Assembly: GCA_036244975.1 (NCBI GenBank)
Contig: BTTE01000003.1
Coordinates: 10,227-74,226, forward strand
Source: Sulfidibacterium sp036244975
GTDB taxonomy: Bacteria > Bacteroidota > Bacteroidia > Bacteroidales > F082
Length of the DNA stretch: 64,000 bases
Reading direction: 5' to 3'
Shown here: positions 26,022-33,834 of the stretch, in pieces
Position numbering within the stretch: position 1 is the stretch's first letter
Layout of the letters: the number at the start of each line of letters is the position of its first letter
Notes under the pieces: generated by a model
What the model was told of the DNA's origin: nothing
Database searches by the model: none
The model's input: only the letters and a program-made list of their open reading frames with translations
Position numbers and translations under genes: made by a program

Positions 26022-27050
26022 ATGAAAACTTTACAAAACATAAAGATAGCCATATTATCACCGGCATGCTGGCGGACGCCGCCGCGAAAATACGGTCCGT
26101 GGGAGCAGGTAGCTTCCAATATTGCCGGGGGATTTGTTGAAAGAGGTTACGATGTTACCCTTTTTGCTACGGCCGATTCGCTTACGGCCGGAAAACTTGA
26201 GGCTGTTTGTGACCAACCTTACGGTGAACATCCCGAAATGGATGCCAAAGTGTGCGAGTGTTTGCACATTTCTCATTTTATGGAAATGGCACATAACTTT
26301 GATATCCTGCATAACAACTACGATTTTCTTCCATTGACTTATTCCCGGCTGGTGCCCGTACCGATGGTAACCACCATTCACGGATTTTCTTCTCCGAAAA
26401 TCCTTCCGGTGTATAAAAAATACAACAACACCTCTTATTATGTCTCCATCAGTAACTCCGACCGGAGCCCGGAGCTGGATTATATTGCCACAGTGTACAA
26501 CGGTATCAGGCCGGAAGAATTTCACTTTCGTGAAGAAACAGGGAGTTATTTGTTGTTTTTCGGCAGGATTCATCCTGAAAAGGGGACATACGAAGCTATT
26601 CAGATTGCCCGGAAAGCCGGAATGCGTCTGATTATTTCCGGGCTGATACAAGATGAAGAATATTTTAAGGCAAAAGTGCAACCTTTTGTGGATGACAAAA
26701 CGGTTGTCTATGTGGGTAATTCGGGGCCTGCCCGGCGCGATGAGCTACTGGGAGGCGCTTTTGCGTTGTTGCATCCCATTAGTTTTGAAGAACCTTTCGG
26801 CCTGAGTGTGGTCGAAGCCATGATGTGCGGTACGCCCGTTGTGGCCTTTCGCAGGGGTTCCATGCCCGAGCTGATTGCGCACGGCGAAACCGGCTTTCTG
26901 GTTAATGATATCGCCGGAGCGGTGGCCGTTATTCCGGAAGTGGGAAAGATCAACCGTTCCAATTGCCGGCAGCGGGCCATGGAGCACTTTAGTATGGATA
27001 AAATGATAGCGGGCTATTTGGCTGTTTACAGAAAAATCCTGTTAGCATAA
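26022..27050 (+). CDS. GT4 glycosyltransferase
   Basis: 342 residues with a GT-B fold. The N-domain has PPRKYGPWEQVASNIAGG (about 20-37, a glycine-rich acceptor loop). The donor domain has YLLFFGRIHPEKGTYEAI (about 174-191) and ISFEEPFGLSVVEAMMCGTP (about 246-265), the EX7E-like signature of GT4. It is cytosolic. It ends the plus-strand run GT4-toroid, GH130, GT4, and probably acts on the same glycan. Mannosyl transfer is suggested only by the GH130 neighbours. Confidence 0.88.
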   Translation: MKTLQNIKIAILSPACWRTPPRKYGPWEQVASNIAGGFVERGYDVTLFATADSLTAGKLEAVCDQPYGEHPEMDAKVCECLHISHFMEMAHNFDILHNNYDFLPLTYSRLVPVPMVTTIHGFSSPKILPVYKKYNNTSYYVSISNSDRSPELDYIATVYNGIRPEEFHFREETGSYLLFFGRIHPEKGTYEAIQIARKAGMRLIISGLIQDEEYFKAKVQPFVDDKTVVYVGNSGPARRDELLGGAFALLHPISFEEPFGLSVVEAMMCGTPVVAFRRGSMPELIAHGETGFLVNDIAGAVAVIPEVGKINRSNCRQRAMEHFSMDKMIAGYLAVYRKILLA

Positions 27051-27137
27051 ACCGGCATTGGTCAGGGCACACGTAGCGCGGGATTAATAGGGATACAGCA
27101 ATTTCGGGCCTGAATTTTGTCCATTAAATCAACAACT

Positions 27138-28619
27138 TCAATTTTTAGCCGATGTCAAATGTTCCAGCAGGTCGTTTAATTTAAATTTTACAATACCGGA
27201 GCGGGTATCGGAAGCAGCATAAGGTAAAACAATCCACTCGTTGTGCAGCAGTGCACCGCAGGCGTAAACCACGTTGGGCACATATCCGTTTCGTTCGCTC
27301 TCTCTCGGGACCAGCAGTGGTTCTTTCAGCTCGGCAATCACTTTTGAAGGATCTTCCAGGTCAAGCAAAAGTGCTCCAATAGAGTAAGTGCGAACAGGCC
27401 CTACGCCATGGGTGAGCAACAACCAGCCCTTTTCCGTTTTAATGGGAGAACCGCTGTTACCGATTTGGATATATTCCCAGAAAAATTTCGGCTCCCGGAT
27501 TAAAATGGGGTTTTCCCAGTAATTCAACCGGTTACTGTACATAATATAAAGGTTTTCGTTATCGTTGCGTGAGATAATAGCGTATTTCCCGTTGATTTTT
27601 TCGGGAAAAAGCGCCATCCCTTTGTTTTGTGAACCCCGCCCGATCATAGTACTGATTCTAAACCGGTAGAAATCTTTGGTCTCAATGAGCTGTGGAAGGA
27701 TGGAAATTCCGTTGTAAGCTGTGTAAGGAGCATAATAGGTAACAGAACCATTACCATTGCTGAAAGCCACAAAACGGGCATCTTCAATGGCCCGGATATC
27801 CGTCGTTGACCGGGGGAAAATAGCACGTTCCGAAAGATCAGATTCGTCATTAAATTCAATTTCGTAATTGGACCGGATAATCCAGTACAGTGTATCAATG
27901 GCTGATTCTTCTGTTCGGGTAAGGCTCCCTTTTTCTTTAAAATGTTTTACGCTTTCATCCAGTTCATCGGAGGTAAACGAATCCAGCAAATCATCAAAAA
28001 TGGCTTCCACTGCTTTGTAATGGCCCATATCCGAAAGCTTCATGATAAAATCCTGTTTGCTGTATTCTACAGAATGGATTATCTTGGCCATTTCCACGAG
28101 ATGGCTGAGGTTGTCCATTTCAATGTTTCCCTCTTTGTCCAGCAAGCCGCTGCGGAATACAACGGATGACATGTGTCCTTCACCCACAGCCCGAAAACTA
28201 ATAATTACTTTTAAATTGTTGTTGGCGATATCCGCAGAGGTTTGAAAAGGATGAGGAATGATGGAGGGATTAAACAAGGCAGCAGACTCTATGGAGTATT
28301 CCAGCGTGAAGTAGGCCCCTATGAGGAGTTTGTTCTCCAAAGAAAGATCATTATAAATAGTGATATCGAGATGTTTGATAATTTCATCAAAATTATCCTT
28401 AAAAATACGCTTTACATTTTTGTGACGTTTTTCAAAGTTAGTGATAATCTGGTCTAATATTCGGGCATTCTCCTTTTCAGGATGATTCAGCACACGGTCA
28501 AAGACTTTATAAATTCTTACTTTATCCAGATCGAGGAGTTTTGTAATGACCCTGCTTTCATCCGGTAGAAAGGAAAGTTTCTGCCGGTAAATCTTTACCT
28601 GGCTTTGGGAGTAATTCAT
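27138..28619 (-). CDS. GH130-like enzyme with a long N-terminal helical extension
   Basis: 493 residues. About 1-170 are mostly helical and have no domain I recognise. From about 175 a GH130 propeller is seen: ISFRAVGEGHMSSVVFRSG, IEDARFVAFSNGNG with the catalytic Asp, GSQNKGMALFPEKINGKYA, IGNSGSPIKTEKGWLLLTHG, and a final blade YVPNVVYACGALLHNEW. No signal peptide is present. It is convergent with the GT4-GH130-GT4 run but is the second GH130 within 4 kb. The extension may control oligomerisation, as helices do in several GH130 phosphorylases. Confidence 0.83.
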   Translation of the reverse strand: MNYSQSQVKIYRQKLSFLPDESRVITKLLDLDKVRIYKVFDRVLNHPEKENARILDQIITNFEKRHKNVKRIFKDNFDEIIKHLDITIYNDLSLENKLLIGAYFTLEYSIESAALFNPSIIPHPFQTSADIANNNLKVIISFRAVGEGHMSSVVFRSGLLDKEGNIEMDNLSHLVEMAKIIHSVEYSKQDFIMKLSDMGHYKAVEAIFDDLLDSFTSDELDESVKHFKEKGSLTRTEESAIDTLYWIIRSNYEIEFNDESDLSERAIFPRSTTDIRAIEDARFVAFSNGNGSVTYYAPYTAYNGISILPQLIETKDFYRFRISTMIGRGSQNKGMALFPEKINGKYAIISRNDNENLYIMYSNRLNYWENPILIREPKFFWEYIQIGNSGSPIKTEKGWLLLTHGVGPVRTYSIGALLLDLEDPSKVIAELKEPLLVPRESERNGYVPNVVYACGALLHNEWIVLPYAASDTRSGIVKFKLNDLLEHLTSAKN

Positions 28620-28724
28620 GATTTGATTTTAAAAAAAGCTAAAATAAACGTTTAATGATAAAATTCCAAATGGTTTGTGACAAAAAAACGAAATGGAAAT
28701 ATTTGTTTTTCAAAGGGTTCTGTT

Positions 28725-29525
28725 TTAAATTTCAAAACATCTTTTCAGAAAGTCTCCCACAGCAGGGAAAATCTTTTCAGGCATTTCCACAAAACCCATG
28801 TGGCCTGTTTTGTCAAGAATGATCGCTTCTGCATGAGCGGGAAGATGCAACTGAGGCAGGATTTTCTCCAACGGGATACGGGAATCCTGTTTCCCTGCCA
28901 CAAAAAAAACCGGAAAAGCTGCTTTTTTCAATATCTCAAGGTTGTCCTCCCGGTCGCGCATACCTGCCAGCGCAGCCGTTACGCTTTGTGCCGGGGTTTG
29001 AAACGACATTTGCCTGAGATGATCTATTTCCCTGGTAAAACGGGCTACATTTTCTTCCGCAAAAAGCAGGGGAATAAATCTTGCAATAAAATCTTTGTGG
29101 TCTCTCTTTACAATTTCCATGGTGCGGGTACGGTTTTCTTTACCCCCGGCATTATCCGCAGCAGCCTGCGAATGAAAGAGCACCAGACCCCGGAGAAATT
29201 TCGGAAATTTTTTGGCAAAAGCCAGCGATACATAACCGCCCATGGAGTGTCCGATGAGTATGGTTTTTGTAATGTTTTCGGCTTCCATGGCTGCTTTCAC
29301 TACGTCGGCCATGAACGGCATGCTATGATTTTCACTAAAAACCGCTGTTTTCCCAAAGCCGGGTAAGTCAACAGCCAGCACCCTAAACGTTGGTTTCAGA
29401 AAGTCAATAAAAGAATCCCATACATGCATATCTTCCAAAAAGCCATGCAGCAGAACAATGGAATTTCCTTCGCCTTCAACAAGATAATTTACCTGCTTTC
29501 CCTGCCATATTATCTGTTTTTCCAT
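28725..29525 (-). CDS. Alpha/beta-hydrolase
   Basis: 266 residues from ATG 29525. An upstream in-frame start at 29570 would add a 15-residue tail without family support. The fold is complete: oxyanion HGF (27-29), nucleophile S94 in GHSMGG, acid D214 in GKQDSRIP, and H242 in TGHMGF. The substrate cannot be assigned; the short cap and general sequence fit small esterases, lactonases or C-C hydrolases. It is cytosolic and a single gene, divergent from the two-component operon. Confidence 0.87.
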   Translation of the reverse strand: MEKQIIWQGKQVNYLVEGEGNSIVLLHGFLEDMHVWDSFIDFLKPTFRVLAVDLPGFGKTAVFSENHSMPFMADVVKAAMEAENITKTILIGHSMGGYVSLAFAKKFPKFLRGLVLFHSQAAADNAGGKENRTRTMEIVKRDHKDFIARFIPLLFAEENVARFTREIDHLRQMSFQTPAQSVTAALAGMRDREDNLEILKKAAFPVFFVAGKQDSRIPLEKILPQLHLPAHAEAIILDKTGHMGFVEMPEKIFPAVGDFLKRCFEI

Positions 29526-29640
29526 AACTTTTATTTTTGGGTAAAAATAGGGAGATTTCTGAAAAAGCAAATCATTTGTTTGCAGATTATCCCGCTTTAT
29601 TCATGCAAGAGTTATGCGAATTGTATGAATTAGCGCTGTT

Positions 29641-29688
29641 CCGGATTTGCCTGCCCGTCGTACTACTAAGGCAGGCGTGGCAATCCGG
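29641..29688. repeat. TGCCTGCC/GGCAGGC-type intergenic hairpin
   Basis: Left arm CCGGATTTGCCTGCC (29641-29655) pairs with the right arm (29670-29688, GGCAGGCG then GGCAATCCGG), with a small bulge. GCCTGCC...GGCAGGC recurs at 52768-52793, so it is a dispersed palindromic motif. It lies between divergent genes, where a terminator is not expected. Confidence 0.5.
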
Positions 29689-29819
29689 AGCTTTTTAAGA
29701 TGGAGATTTAAAAACTTCTGATCCCAAAAGGCAGGGTTTGTAAAATCCGACCGAAGGGAGACAAAATTCAAATCAAAAACCTCCGATTGCCCATCGTTAG
29801 TCGGGAATCAGGCCGCTTC

Positions 29820-29854
29820 TTCAAATTTCCTTTAGATTTAATCCGTTATCTTTG
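29820..29854 (+). promoter_or_regulatory. Regulatory direct repeat plus -7 element, site 1 (two-component operon)
   Basis: TTCAAATTT (29820-29828) and TTTAGATTT (29831-29839) have an 11-bp period. TATCTTTG (29847-29854) follows after seven bases. The 19 bases TCAAATTTCCTTTAGATTT are identical at site 3. The repeat covers the place of the -33 element, the layout expected for activation by an OmpR-type regulator. It controls the regulator's own operon, which suggests autoregulation. Confidence 0.7.
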
Positions 29855-29872
29855 TCTTCAACTATTTCGGAT

Positions 29873-30550
29873 ATGAAAATACTGGTCGTAGAAGATGAAA
29901 AAAATCTGCTGGAAACAGTGACGGTTTTCCTGCAAAAGGAGGGCTTTGTCTGCGAAAAGGCAGATTCTTATTTTGCGGCAGAGGATAAGATGGCGGCTTT
30001 CGACTATGATGTAATAATTCTTGATATTACCCTGCCTGATGGCAACGGCCTTGACCTGCTTGAAAAAATAAAAGAAATTTATACCGAAACCGGGGTTATT
30101 ATTGTCTCTGCCCGCAATTCGCTGGACGACAGACTAAAAGGTCTTGACCTCGGCGCTGATGATTACATTACCAAACCGTTTCACCTTTCGGAACTTAACT
30201 CCAGAATCCGTGCGGTTTTGAGAAGAAAGAAATTCAACGGCACGAAAGAGCTTGTTTTCAGGGAGTTCAGGTTGCTGCCCGAGCAAAGGGAAGTGTTTGT
30301 GGGAGATAAAAAGCTGCAGCTTACGCCGAAAGAGTATGAGTTGTTGCTCTATTTTGTGATCAACAAAAACAGGATGCTTACAAGACAATCTATTGCTGAG
30401 CACCTGTGGGGCGACTATATAGATATGTCCGATCATTTTGATTTCGTATATACCCATTTGAATAATTTGCGTAAAAAGATTAAGCAGGCCGGAGGTAACG
30501 ATTACATAAGAACCGTTTACGGTATCGGCTATAAAATGGAGGCGGAATGA
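29873..30550 (+). CDS. OmpR/PhoB-family response regulator
   Basis: 225 residues from ATG 29873. An upstream TTG at 29852 lies inside the -7 element and cannot be the start. The receiver domain has VVEDE (5-9), the phospho-acceptor D51 in IILDITLPDGNG and K101 in YITKPF. The C-terminal winged helix (about 130-225) ends YIRTVYGIGYKM, as in OmpR/PhoB proteins. It overlaps the kinase gene by four bases. The direct-repeat box at 29820-29839 and its three copies at 33.2, 38.6 and 46.3 kb are the likely binding sites, since OmpR-type dimers bind 10-11-bp direct repeats. Confidence 0.93.
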   Translation: MKILVVEDEKNLLETVTVFLQKEGFVCEKADSYFAAEDKMAAFDYDVIILDITLPDGNGLDLLEKIKEIYTETGVIIVSARNSLDDRLKGLDLGADDYITKPFHLSELNSRIRAVLRRKKFNGTKELVFREFRLLPEQREVFVGDKKLQLTPKEYELLLYFVINKNRMLTRQSIAEHLWGDYIDMSDHFDFVYTHLNNLRKKIKQAGGNDYIRTVYGIGYKMEAE

Positions 30551-31782
30551 GATTGCTCAAAAAGATAAACCGGAGTTATCTTATCAGCTCTGCCGTGGTG
30601 CTTGTCATCGGCTTGCTGGCATTTTATTTTCTTATCAACCGCATTGCTTCACGGGAAATTATTGAGGGATTGCATGCCAGCAAAGCCCGTATTGTTCACG
30701 AGCTTGGGCAACATAAGACGGTTCTTCGCCTTTATCCTTTAATTGAGGTGGAAGAAACTCAAAAAACAGGATCCGAATTTATGAAAGACACCACCATTTT
30801 TGATCCTATTGAAGGTGAAAATGAGGTTTTTAAAGAGCTGAACACTTTCCGGGAAATAAACGGTAAGCTCTACCACATTACCATCCGGGCGATTGCAGTG
30901 GAAAAAGAGGACATTGTCATGAGTATTTTCCTCAGCATCATGGCGATTTTTTTGCTGCTTATAGGTGTGCTTTATTTTATCAATAAAAGCGCTACTTCCA
31001 CCGTGTGGCGTCCTTTTTATCAAAACCTGACCATCCTTAAGAACTTTTCGCTGGAGGAGAACCGGGAAATCTCCCTTCAGAAGACCGGCATCACGGAATT
31101 TGATGAACTCAACGAGGTTATTACCAAACTTACCGAAAAAGTATCCACTGATTATCTGAATCTGAAAGAGTTTACCGAAAATGCTTCGCACGAAATCCAA
31201 ACACCGTTGTCGGTTATTTTACTGAATCTTGAAGAAGTCCTTCAGCAAAACCTTCCCGAAGCGGAACTGACAAAAATTTATCATACCTACGAAGCGGCCA
31301 AACGTCTTTCCACGTTAAACCAGCATCTGCTTTTGCTCACCAAGATTGAAAACGGACAATTTGTTGCGGAAAAGCTCTTTCTTAACAAGGTTATTCAAAA
31401 CAGACTAAAGGCGCTCAGCCCGCTTATTGACAGTGCTAGTCTCCGTGTCCGGCTTGAAAGGCAGGGAGATTTTCCGGTTAAAATGCATGAAGCGTTGGCA
31501 GAAACACTGGTTAACAATTTGCTTTCCAATGCTATAAAACACAACAACGAAGGAGGAAGTATCCGAATCAATATTTCCGGTAACGGATTTGAAATTTGCA
31601 ACACGGGCAAAGGGAAGCCGCTCTCCGGAAATGAAATTTTTAACCGCTTCGTGAAGAAAGATTCTCAGGGGCTGGGCCTCGGGCTGGCCATCGTCAAGCG
31701 AATTTGCGATACGCATAAGCTGGAGATAAGTTATGCGTATTTGGAAAAAATGCATTGTTTTCGGATAACATATCGAAGTTGA
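30547..31782 (+). CDS. Membrane sensor histidine kinase, partner of the preceding regulator
   Basis: 411 residues. TM1 is about 11-31, the periplasmic sensor about 32-122 and TM2 about 124-145, with a linker to the dimerisation box at H215 (ENASHEIQTPLSVI). The ATPase has LVNNLLSNAIKHN (N box), ICNTGKGKPL (G1; the usual D/N-x-G is N-x-G) and GLGLGLAIVKRIC (G2). It resembles the small two-TM kinases of Bacteroidota such as RprX. The ATGA overlap with the regulator gene indicates translational coupling. The signal is unknown; the genes with matching boxes suggest an envelope or toxic-compound signal. Confidence 0.92.
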   Translation: MRLLKKINRSYLISSAVVLVIGLLAFYFLINRIASREIIEGLHASKARIVHELGQHKTVLRLYPLIEVEETQKTGSEFMKDTTIFDPIEGENEVFKELNTFREINGKLYHITIRAIAVEKEDIVMSIFLSIMAIFLLLIGVLYFINKSATSTVWRPFYQNLTILKNFSLEENREISLQKTGITEFDELNEVITKLTEKVSTDYLNLKEFTENASHEIQTPLSVILLNLEEVLQQNLPEAELTKIYHTYEAAKRLSTLNQHLLLLTKIENGQFVAEKLFLNKVIQNRLKALSPLIDSASLRVRLERQGDFPVKMHEALAETLVNNLLSNAIKHNNEGGSIRINISGNGFEICNTGKGKPLSGNEIFNRFVKKDSQGLGLGLAIVKRICDTHKLEISYAYLEKMHCFRITYRS

Positions 31783-31831
31783 ATTTTGTGATTTCTCCAC
31801 ATTTTTATGCGCAGCCAATTGAAAATGTCAT

Positions 31832-32962
31832 CTACTCCGTTACAAAATCCAAATAATTTGTTCTGTCACTGACTTTCCATGAAGCTTCCGGATAGGTGTC
31901 GAGCCATAACCGGGGGGGCTTATTGTTTTTGGAAGTCCATTTGAATTCGTATCCAAAAAGTTTTCCATCGCGTTCCTCCACAAAATCTACCTCTTTTCCC
32001 GACCACGTTCTCCAGAAAAAATTATTTGCGTAAACGGGGGTATAAGCTTGTTTCTTTATGCGTTCCATCACAAGAAAATTTTCCCATAATTGTCCTTTAT
32101 CATTCCGCATGTTTAAAGGGTTAAAGTTGGCAATCACTGCATTTCTGATGCCCGTATCATAAAAGTAATACTTTGCCTTTTTTGAGATTTCTTTTCTTAG
32201 ATTGTTACTATATCCTCTGAGTGTAAAGATGATAAAGGCTTTCTCAAGCAATTCGATATAGCGTTTTACCGTTTTGTTGTCAATTTTCAGGTTTTGTGAC
32301 AACTCATTGATGGATACTTCACTACCGATTTGAAAAGCCAGCAACCTGAGAAGGTCTAATAACAGTTGCGGGCTTTTAATCCTCTCAAATTCAAGAATAT
32401 CTTTAAACAAATAAGAACCTGTCAGTTCTTTCAGAATATTCGTTTTTTCATTGACAGTATCTGCGGTTATAACGGCCGGATAGCTTCCGTAGATTAAGAA
32501 CTCTTCCAATTTTTCTGATAGTTCGAAATGGTTCAGATGATGGAGCATTTCCATTTGTGCAACAGGATAAAGCATCAGGGTGGTTTTTCTTCCCGTTAAA
32601 GGTTCACCGACCTGACCTGCCAGCTCGAAAGAGGATGAGCCGGTTGCAATAATCTGAATTCCGGGAATATGATCTACCATAAGTTTTATGCCTATCCCGA
32701 TATGGGAAATCTTTTGGGCTTCATCAATAGCAATCATATCATATCCTTCGCAAAAAGTGGATATTTCTTTTAATGATTGGGATCCAAGTACCTGATGGAC
32801 AGTCATGTCATCTCCGGTTACCTTTTTAACCTTTACCGGGGTTGTGGACAAAAAATCCTCCATAAGTGTCGTTTTCCCCACCTGACGCGGACCGAGAATA
32901 ATCAGTGCTTTGTTTGGTTTTAGGTAAGGACTAAGATTCTGATATATGCGATAGATTTTCAT
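31832..32962 (-). CDS. AAA-type ATPase with DUF4143 C-terminal domain
   Basis: 376 residues. Walker A is GPRQVGKTT (24-32), Walker B is MIAIDEAQ (about 76-83), and a sensor follows (IIATGSSSFEL). The C-terminal half has the DUF4143 pattern: a winged-helix-like part (VSINELSQNLKIDNKTVKRYIELLEKAFI) and a restriction-endonuclease-like tail (GKEVDFVEERDG). The family is abundant and its role is unsettled. It has its own promoter (32972-33003). A distant relative lies at 44859-46142. Confidence 0.88.
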   Translation of the reverse strand: MKIYRIYQNLSPYLKPNKALIILGPRQVGKTTLMEDFLSTTPVKVKKVTGDDMTVHQVLGSQSLKEISTFCEGYDMIAIDEAQKISHIGIGIKLMVDHIPGIQIIATGSSSFELAGQVGEPLTGRKTTLMLYPVAQMEMLHHLNHFELSEKLEEFLIYGSYPAVITADTVNEKTNILKELTGSYLFKDILEFERIKSPQLLLDLLRLLAFQIGSEVSINELSQNLKIDNKTVKRYIELLEKAFIIFTLRGYSNNLRKEISKKAKYYFYDTGIRNAVIANFNPLNMRNDKGQLWENFLVMERIKKQAYTPVYANNFFWRTWSGKEVDFVEERDGKLFGYEFKWTSKNNKPPRLWLDTYPEASWKVSDRTNYLDFVTE

Positions 32963-32971
32963 TTTTTACTG

Positions 32972-33003
32972 CAAATATAGTATATCTGGTCTTCAAATCC
33001 AAA
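32972..33003 (-). promoter_or_regulatory. Full Bacteroidota promoter of the AAA ATPase gene
   Basis: On the minus strand TTTG (33000-33003) is followed after exactly 20 bases by TATATTTG (32972-32979). Both elements and the spacing match the Bacteroidota consensus. The rest of the 318-base spacer 32963-33280 holds only the site-2 regulatory repeat. Confidence 0.72.
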
Positions 33004-33161
33004 AAATATGTGAATTTTCAGGAGTGCTACTCCCAAAAATAATCGAATTTTTGAGAATTTCTATTATTTCATTATTGTTTATGTTGTTCCCGATTTGGCA
33101 AACCCACCCGGCAGCAGTAGTAACGAATCTTTCCGGTTAAAAGAGCAAACAGAATATCCTC

Positions 33162-33195
33162 TTTAGATTTCCTTTAGATTTTCATTATAATTTCG
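33162..33195 (+). promoter_or_regulatory. Regulatory direct repeat plus -7 element, site 2 (sigma/barrel operon)
   Basis: Two exact copies of TTTAGATTT at 33162-33170 and 33173-33181 (11-bp period), then six bases and TAATTTCG (33188-33195). This is the most perfect tandem of the four sites. The -7 element has C in place of the third T of TTTG. The start codon is 86 bases downstream. Confidence 0.72.
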
Positions 33196-33280
33196 CATAT
33201 TATTTTTTTAAAAGTTAAAAATTTATCAGGTTAGCCCAACCTTATTTCACAGGGAGCATCTTATATCAACGGAACGAAGT

Positions 33281-33820
33281 TTGAAGACAAGGAACATACA
33301 GAAAATTGTAAAAGGCTGTGTGCAGCATAATGGCCGGGCACAAAAGACCCTTTATGACATGTATGCAGCTAAAATGATGGGACTTTGTCTGCGATATACA
33401 AAAAACAAATCCGATGCAGAGGATATTTTTCAGGAAGGATCCATCAAGGTATTTGAAAATATTCATCAGCTGCAGAAAGTGGAAACGCTGGAGTGGTGGA
33501 TAAAAAAGATCTTTATCAATGAAGCATTGCAATTATTTAAGCACCGTAAAAAAACAGATTTCGCCTATGATTATAATTCTACACCGTTACCAACCCGTGA
33601 AACTAACGAAATTTTACAAAGACTGGGGGTAGAAGAAATAACCCAACTTATACAGGAACTTCCTTCCGGCATGCAAATGGTTTTAAATCTGTATATTATT
33701 GAAGGCTATCCGCATAAGGAAATTGCAAAATTAATGGGCATTTCCGAAGGTACCACAAAATCACAACTACATGATGCAAGGAAGATTTTGCAGAAAAAAC
33801 TTATCCAAAGCTATCAATAA
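33281..33820 (+). CDS. ECF-type RNA polymerase sigma factor
   Basis: 179 residues. Region 2 has KSDAEDIFQEGSIKVFENI (43-61), and region 4 has LNLYIIEGYPHKEIAKLMG followed by SEGTTKSQLHDARKIL (HTH about 144-168). No region 3 or 1 is present, as in ECF factors. The start is TTG 33281; there is no in-frame ATG between the -7 element and Met27, and TTG gives the normal N-terminus. It is followed after 14 bases by the membrane/barrel protein, the usual place of an anti-sigma factor. It may redirect transcription to envelope genes under control of the 29873 regulator. Confidence 0.9.
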   Translation: MKTRNIQKIVKGCVQHNGRAQKTLYDMYAAKMMGLCLRYTKNKSDAEDIFQEGSIKVFENIHQLQKVETLEWWIKKIFINEALQLFKHRKKTDFAYDYNSTPLPTRETNEILQRLGVEEITQLIQELPSGMQMVLNLYIIEGYPHKEIAKLMGISEGTTKSQLHDARKILQKKLIQSYQ

Positions 33821-33834
33821 ATTAACGACACGTG

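Noticed and set aside
27138..28619. Same operon for the second cytoplasmic GH130 and the GT4 run
   Set aside because: It is on the opposite strand and convergent, so it must be transcribed separately even if the function is shared.
29641..29688. Hairpin as an intrinsic terminator
   Set aside because: It lies between two divergent genes where no transcript needs ending, and the motif recurs elsewhere as a palindromic repeat.
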